NCBI GenBank assembly: GCA_015229005.1
Contig: JADGCL010000002.1
Span: 22,668-86,667, forward strand
DNA from: Magnetococcales bacterium
GTDB lineage: Bacteria > Pseudomonadota > Magnetococcia > Magnetococcales > JADGCL01
Length of the DNA stretch: 64,000 bases
Reading direction: 5' to 3'
Shown here: piece after piece, positions 61,629 through 64,000 of the stretch
How positions within the stretch are numbered: position 1 is the first letter of the stretch
Layout: each line of letters opens with the position of its first letter
Notes under the pieces: model-generated
What the model saw: only the letters and a program-made list of their open reading frames with translations
Databases searched by the model: none
What the model was told of the DNA's origin: nothing
Program-made: the position numbers and the translations under genes

Positions 61629-63167
61629 TCAATGAACGAATTTCGCCTTGTCCCTGGGGAAGAACATCCGCCACACGAAAAGCCCCGTCACCCGCAATTC
61701 CGCCCAGAATCCGCCGCCGACCAGCTCCTTTTTCGGTCGGTGGGTATGCGTCATCCAGAACTGGTCGTCCAGTCGATGAAAGAGCCAGTCACAGCGGCAG
61801 GAGAGCAGGCGGTAAACCAGAGGCTTCATGAAAGGGTACCGGATGCAGAAAGAAAAGGCATGCAATAAATTGTCCATCCGTACCGCCAGCTCCTCGGGAA
61901 ACTTCAGCAGACTCTCAAAGTGGTAATCCTCCGGGATCCGTTCCAGATCCGCCTCCGAGATCAGGCCAAGCTCCAGGGCAGTCCGCGCCATCGCCGTCCC
62001 CGGGTAGGGCTGAAATTTGCCGACCACGCCGCTGTCGACGCCACAGGCGATGTTGAGCTCCAACGTCTCCTTCGCCTCCTCCAGGGTCTCGGTCGGCGAC
62101 ATGATGATGTTCTGGGTGTTGATGTAGACCCGATGCTTCTTCAAAATCCGACTGATCCGGATCAGGTGGTCGTTGCTCATCCGGGGCCGGTTCATCAATC
62201 TCCGGATCCGCGGATTGCCGCTCTCGATGGCCATGTTCATCGAGAACAATCCGGCCCCGCAGAGCTTCTCGATCACCTCCTCGCGCACCAGAACCGGATT
62301 GAAACTCACATGGAAGGGAACCCCGACCTCCACAGGATAACGCCGGGTGAATTCGTCGATCCAATCCCCCCGGGTCGGAAAGACATCGTCCATGAAATAA
62401 AAATAATCGAACGTATAATTCTCCTTGAGGTGCTTCAATTCCCGCAGAAACCGCTCCACCGACTTCATCCGATAGACGTTCCCTTCCCCCGCCTCCCGGT
62501 ACAGCTCACGGTACTGGGCATTGAAACAATAGTGACAACTGTAAACACAATTGCGGGAGGCGAACACCACGAATTTATCGGGGGTGGAGCGCGGGATGAA
62601 ATCGAAATCCGGGATCGGCAGGCTCTCCAGATCCACCATCGGTCGCAACGGGTTCAAGACCACCCGTCCCCCGTCGCAGTAGCCGATATTGGCCACCTCC
62701 CGCCAATCCCCCCCCGGGTAGCGGTCGAGAAACGCCACCAGCGCCTCGTCGCCCTCCCCCCGGCAGATGGCATCGATCAGGGGATGCGCCACGATCCCGG
62801 GCACGAAGGTGGCGTGCGGCCCCCCCAGGATGGTGAAGAGACCCGGCCAGACCTCCCGGACCCTCCCCAGGATCCCCAGGAGAAAGTTCATCTCCCCCGT
62901 CATCGCCGTCACCCCCAGGACATCGGGGCGAAACGACGCGATCCGCGCCAGGACCCGCTCCACTCCGTCGCTCCCATCCACCTGCACGTACTCGGGCCAA
63001 TGGCCGGCCTGCTTCAGGCTCGCCGCCAGCGACAACAGCCCATACCGCTGGTTGCGGATATTCTTGACCAGGAAAAGCAGCCGCTTCCCCCGCAGACCAC
63101 CCCCATCCCCGCCGGCCTCTCCGACCCCGCCGCCACCCGTTGCCGCCCCCTCCCCGCCGGCCTTCAT
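61629..63167 (-). CDS. B12-binding-domain radical SAM protein
   Basis: A 512-residue protein. A Gly-rich start precedes a cobalamin-binding-like Rossmann domain (LLFLVKNIRNQRYGLLSLAASLKQAGHWPEYVQVD; FTILGGPHATF). The radical SAM core has CVYSCHYC, the CX3CX2C cluster motif, at about residue 205. YFMDDVFPTRGDWIDEF, AIESGNPRIRRLMNRPR and KFQPYPGTAMARTALELGL follow. These features match the BchE/HpnP-like class, but the reaction cannot be deduced. The ATG at 63167 overlaps the dapF stop (ATGA). The upstream extension in the ORF track is antisense-like low complexity. Confidence 0.88.
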   Translation of the reverse strand: MKAGGEGAATGGGGVGEAGGDGGGLRGKRLLFLVKNIRNQRYGLLSLAASLKQAGHWPEYVQVDGSDGVERVLARIASFRPDVLGVTAMTGEMNFLLGILGRVREVWPGLFTILGGPHATFVPGIVAHPLIDAICRGEGDEALVAFLDRYPGGDWREVANIGYCDGGRVVLNPLRPMVDLESLPIPDFDFIPRSTPDKFVVFASRNCVYSCHYCFNAQYRELYREAGEGNVYRMKSVERFLRELKHLKENYTFDYFYFMDDVFPTRGDWIDEFTRRYPVEVGVPFHVSFNPVLVREEVIEKLCGAGLFSMNMAIESGNPRIRRLMNRPRMSNDHLIRISRILKKHRVYINTQNIIMSPTETLEEAKETLELNIACGVDSGVVGKFQPYPGTAMARTALELGLISEADLERIPEDYHFESLLKFPEELAVRMDNLLHAFSFCIRYPFMKPLVYRLLSCRCDWLFHRLDDQFWMTHTHRPKKELVGGGFWAELRVTGLFVWRMFFPRDKAKFVH

Positions 63168-64000
63168 GAATGGCGATCCGACATCGCCCCGGCAGCGAGC
63201 GCCGTCCCCCGCAACACCGACCGGTCGAAGAGACTCCGCGCCGCCAGGCGCTCGTAGCACCTCGCCTCCTCCTGGAACACCTCCCCCCGGCGGATCGGCT
63301 CACCAGGCGCCAGACGCACCTCGCCGCCGGCGACCACCACCCCGACCGTGCCCCGGTAGACAAGAGTGGCGTTGCCCATCAACCGGGCAGAAATCTCCGC
63401 CGGCGTCACCGCCGGCGTCACCCAGGCGATCCCCCCCGCCGTGTGGACCGTGATCTCGACGCCGTTTTGCACCCCCCCGCTCAACACCTGGGCCACCGTC
63501 GAGGCCGTCATCCCCGTGCCGCAGGAGAGGGTCGGCCCCACCCCCCGCTCATGGGTCTGCACCAGGATCGTCCGCGGATCGACCACCTGCACGAAGCTCA
63601 CATTGGCGCGATTGCGAAACATCGGGTGGTGTTCCAGGGCATTCCCCAGGAACGGCAGGTCGATCTTTGCCAGATCCGGCACCGTCACCACGAGGTGGGG
63701 ATTGCCGATGGAGAGGATCGTCCCCGTCAACCCCCAGCCGTCGAGCCCCTCCCCCTCCAGGCGGCGATCGATGAAGGGCTCGCGGCTGCCGTCGGCCAGC
63801 ACCCGCTCGGGGTTGGTCTCGATCCGACCGGTAAAAACCCGGACGCAGGCGACCCCCGACTCGGGATCGACAAAGTTCTCCGTGCGGAAACGCCCACCGG
63901 GGGTCACGAAATCCAGGGGAGTGCGCCCCCGAAAACTCCCCTCGAAACAGACCCGCGAGGCGCAGCGGATGCCGTTGCCGCTCATCTCCGCCTCGCTGCC
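63164..64000 (-). CDS. dapF: Diaminopimelate epimerase (5' end outside the window)
   Basis: 279 codons are visible, and the start lies beyond the right edge. Both catalytic cysteines are present: the first in EAEMSGNGIRCASR, which is read past the ORF-track start right to the window end, and the second in TLSCGTGMTAS. VGNPH-like SIGNPHLVVTV and HERGVGPTLSCG are also typical. The enzyme interconverts LL- and meso-diaminopimelate for lysine and peptidoglycan synthesis. Its C-terminal tail of about 40 residues (GEPIRRGEVFQEEARCYERL) is longer than usual. Its stop overlaps the radical SAM gene start. Confidence 0.95.
   Translation of the reverse strand, partial: GSEAEMSGNGIRCASRVCFEGSFRGRTPLDFVTPGGRFRTENFVDPESGVACVRVFTGRIETNPERVLADGSREPFIDRRLEGEGLDGWGLTGTILSIGNPHLVVTVPDLAKIDLPFLGNALEHHPMFRNRANVSFVQVVDPRTILVQTHERGVGPTLSCGTGMTASTVAQVLSGGVQNGVEITVHTAGGIAWVTPAVTPAEISARLMGNATLVYRGTVGVVVAGGEVRLAPGEPIRRGEVFQEEARCYERLAARSLFDRSVLRGTALAAGAMSDRHS

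Overview
The window is a contiguous stretch of a high-GC bacterial chromosome (roughly 60-65% G+C by eye). It is densely packed, and most genes lie on the minus strand in tightly spaced operons. The content points to a motile, respiring Gram-negative proteobacterium: a three-subunit cytochrome bc1 complex with a full-length cytochrome b, a periplasmic thiol/disulfide system, an MSHA-type pilus locus with an outer-membrane secretin, a sigma-54-controlled flagellar filament cluster, and two copies of a small DUF1640-like protein. A Magnetococcales-like or alphaproteobacterial relative would fit, but this is inference and no rRNA or other phylogenetic marker is present.

Layout. 1-4205: start of a ccdA-like gene, cutA, a TlpA/ResA thioredoxin and petABC (bc1), with a clear intrinsic terminator between petC and the thioredoxin gene. 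4212-7016: trmL, a DsbA-family oxidoreductase with an extra N-terminal domain, two tandem RatA/COQ10-like START proteins and a small ORF. 7145-14608: gap, a very large phosphotransferase related to PPDK, a thiS-thiG fusion, a HybE-like gene and a DUF1640-like gene. 14706-23111: MSHA-like operon mshM-mshL-mshN-mshE. 23468-35048: flagellar filament genes (fliT-like, two fliS, fliD, flagellin, fliW, a giant flagellin, a second fliW, flgL, flgK), with a near-consensus sigma-54 promoter in front of flgK. 35468-41043: suhB, GNAT, methyltransferase plus acyl carrier protein, MoxR ATPase, GDT1-family transporter and the second DUF1640-like gene. 41057-51291: a RADAR-like anti-phage operon. 51692-59020: a 2,442-residue FecR/cadherin-repeat surface protein. 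59371-64000: receiver, PAS histidine kinase, B12-binding radical SAM protein and dapF (cut by the window edge).

The most remarkable region is 41.7-51.3 kb. RdrA-like (P-loop ATPase) and RdrB-like (large adenosine deaminase superfamily protein with every metal-binding and catalytic motif present) are followed, with a one-base TGATG overlap, by a polytopic membrane histidine kinase. Two tandemly duplicated receiver proteins come next. RADAR systems are known with small membrane accessory proteins. A dedicated two-component-type sensor coupled translationally to rdrB is, to my knowledge, not described.

Other unusual items are a 960-residue flagellin whose central region is built from about five degenerate ~100-residue Ala-rich repeats, two FliW/flagellin pairs without a csrA beside them, a PPDK-like enzyme lacking the PEP-binding barrel but carrying ~880 extra N-terminal residues, and a ThiS-ThiG fusion in which the ThiS Gly-Gly is internal.
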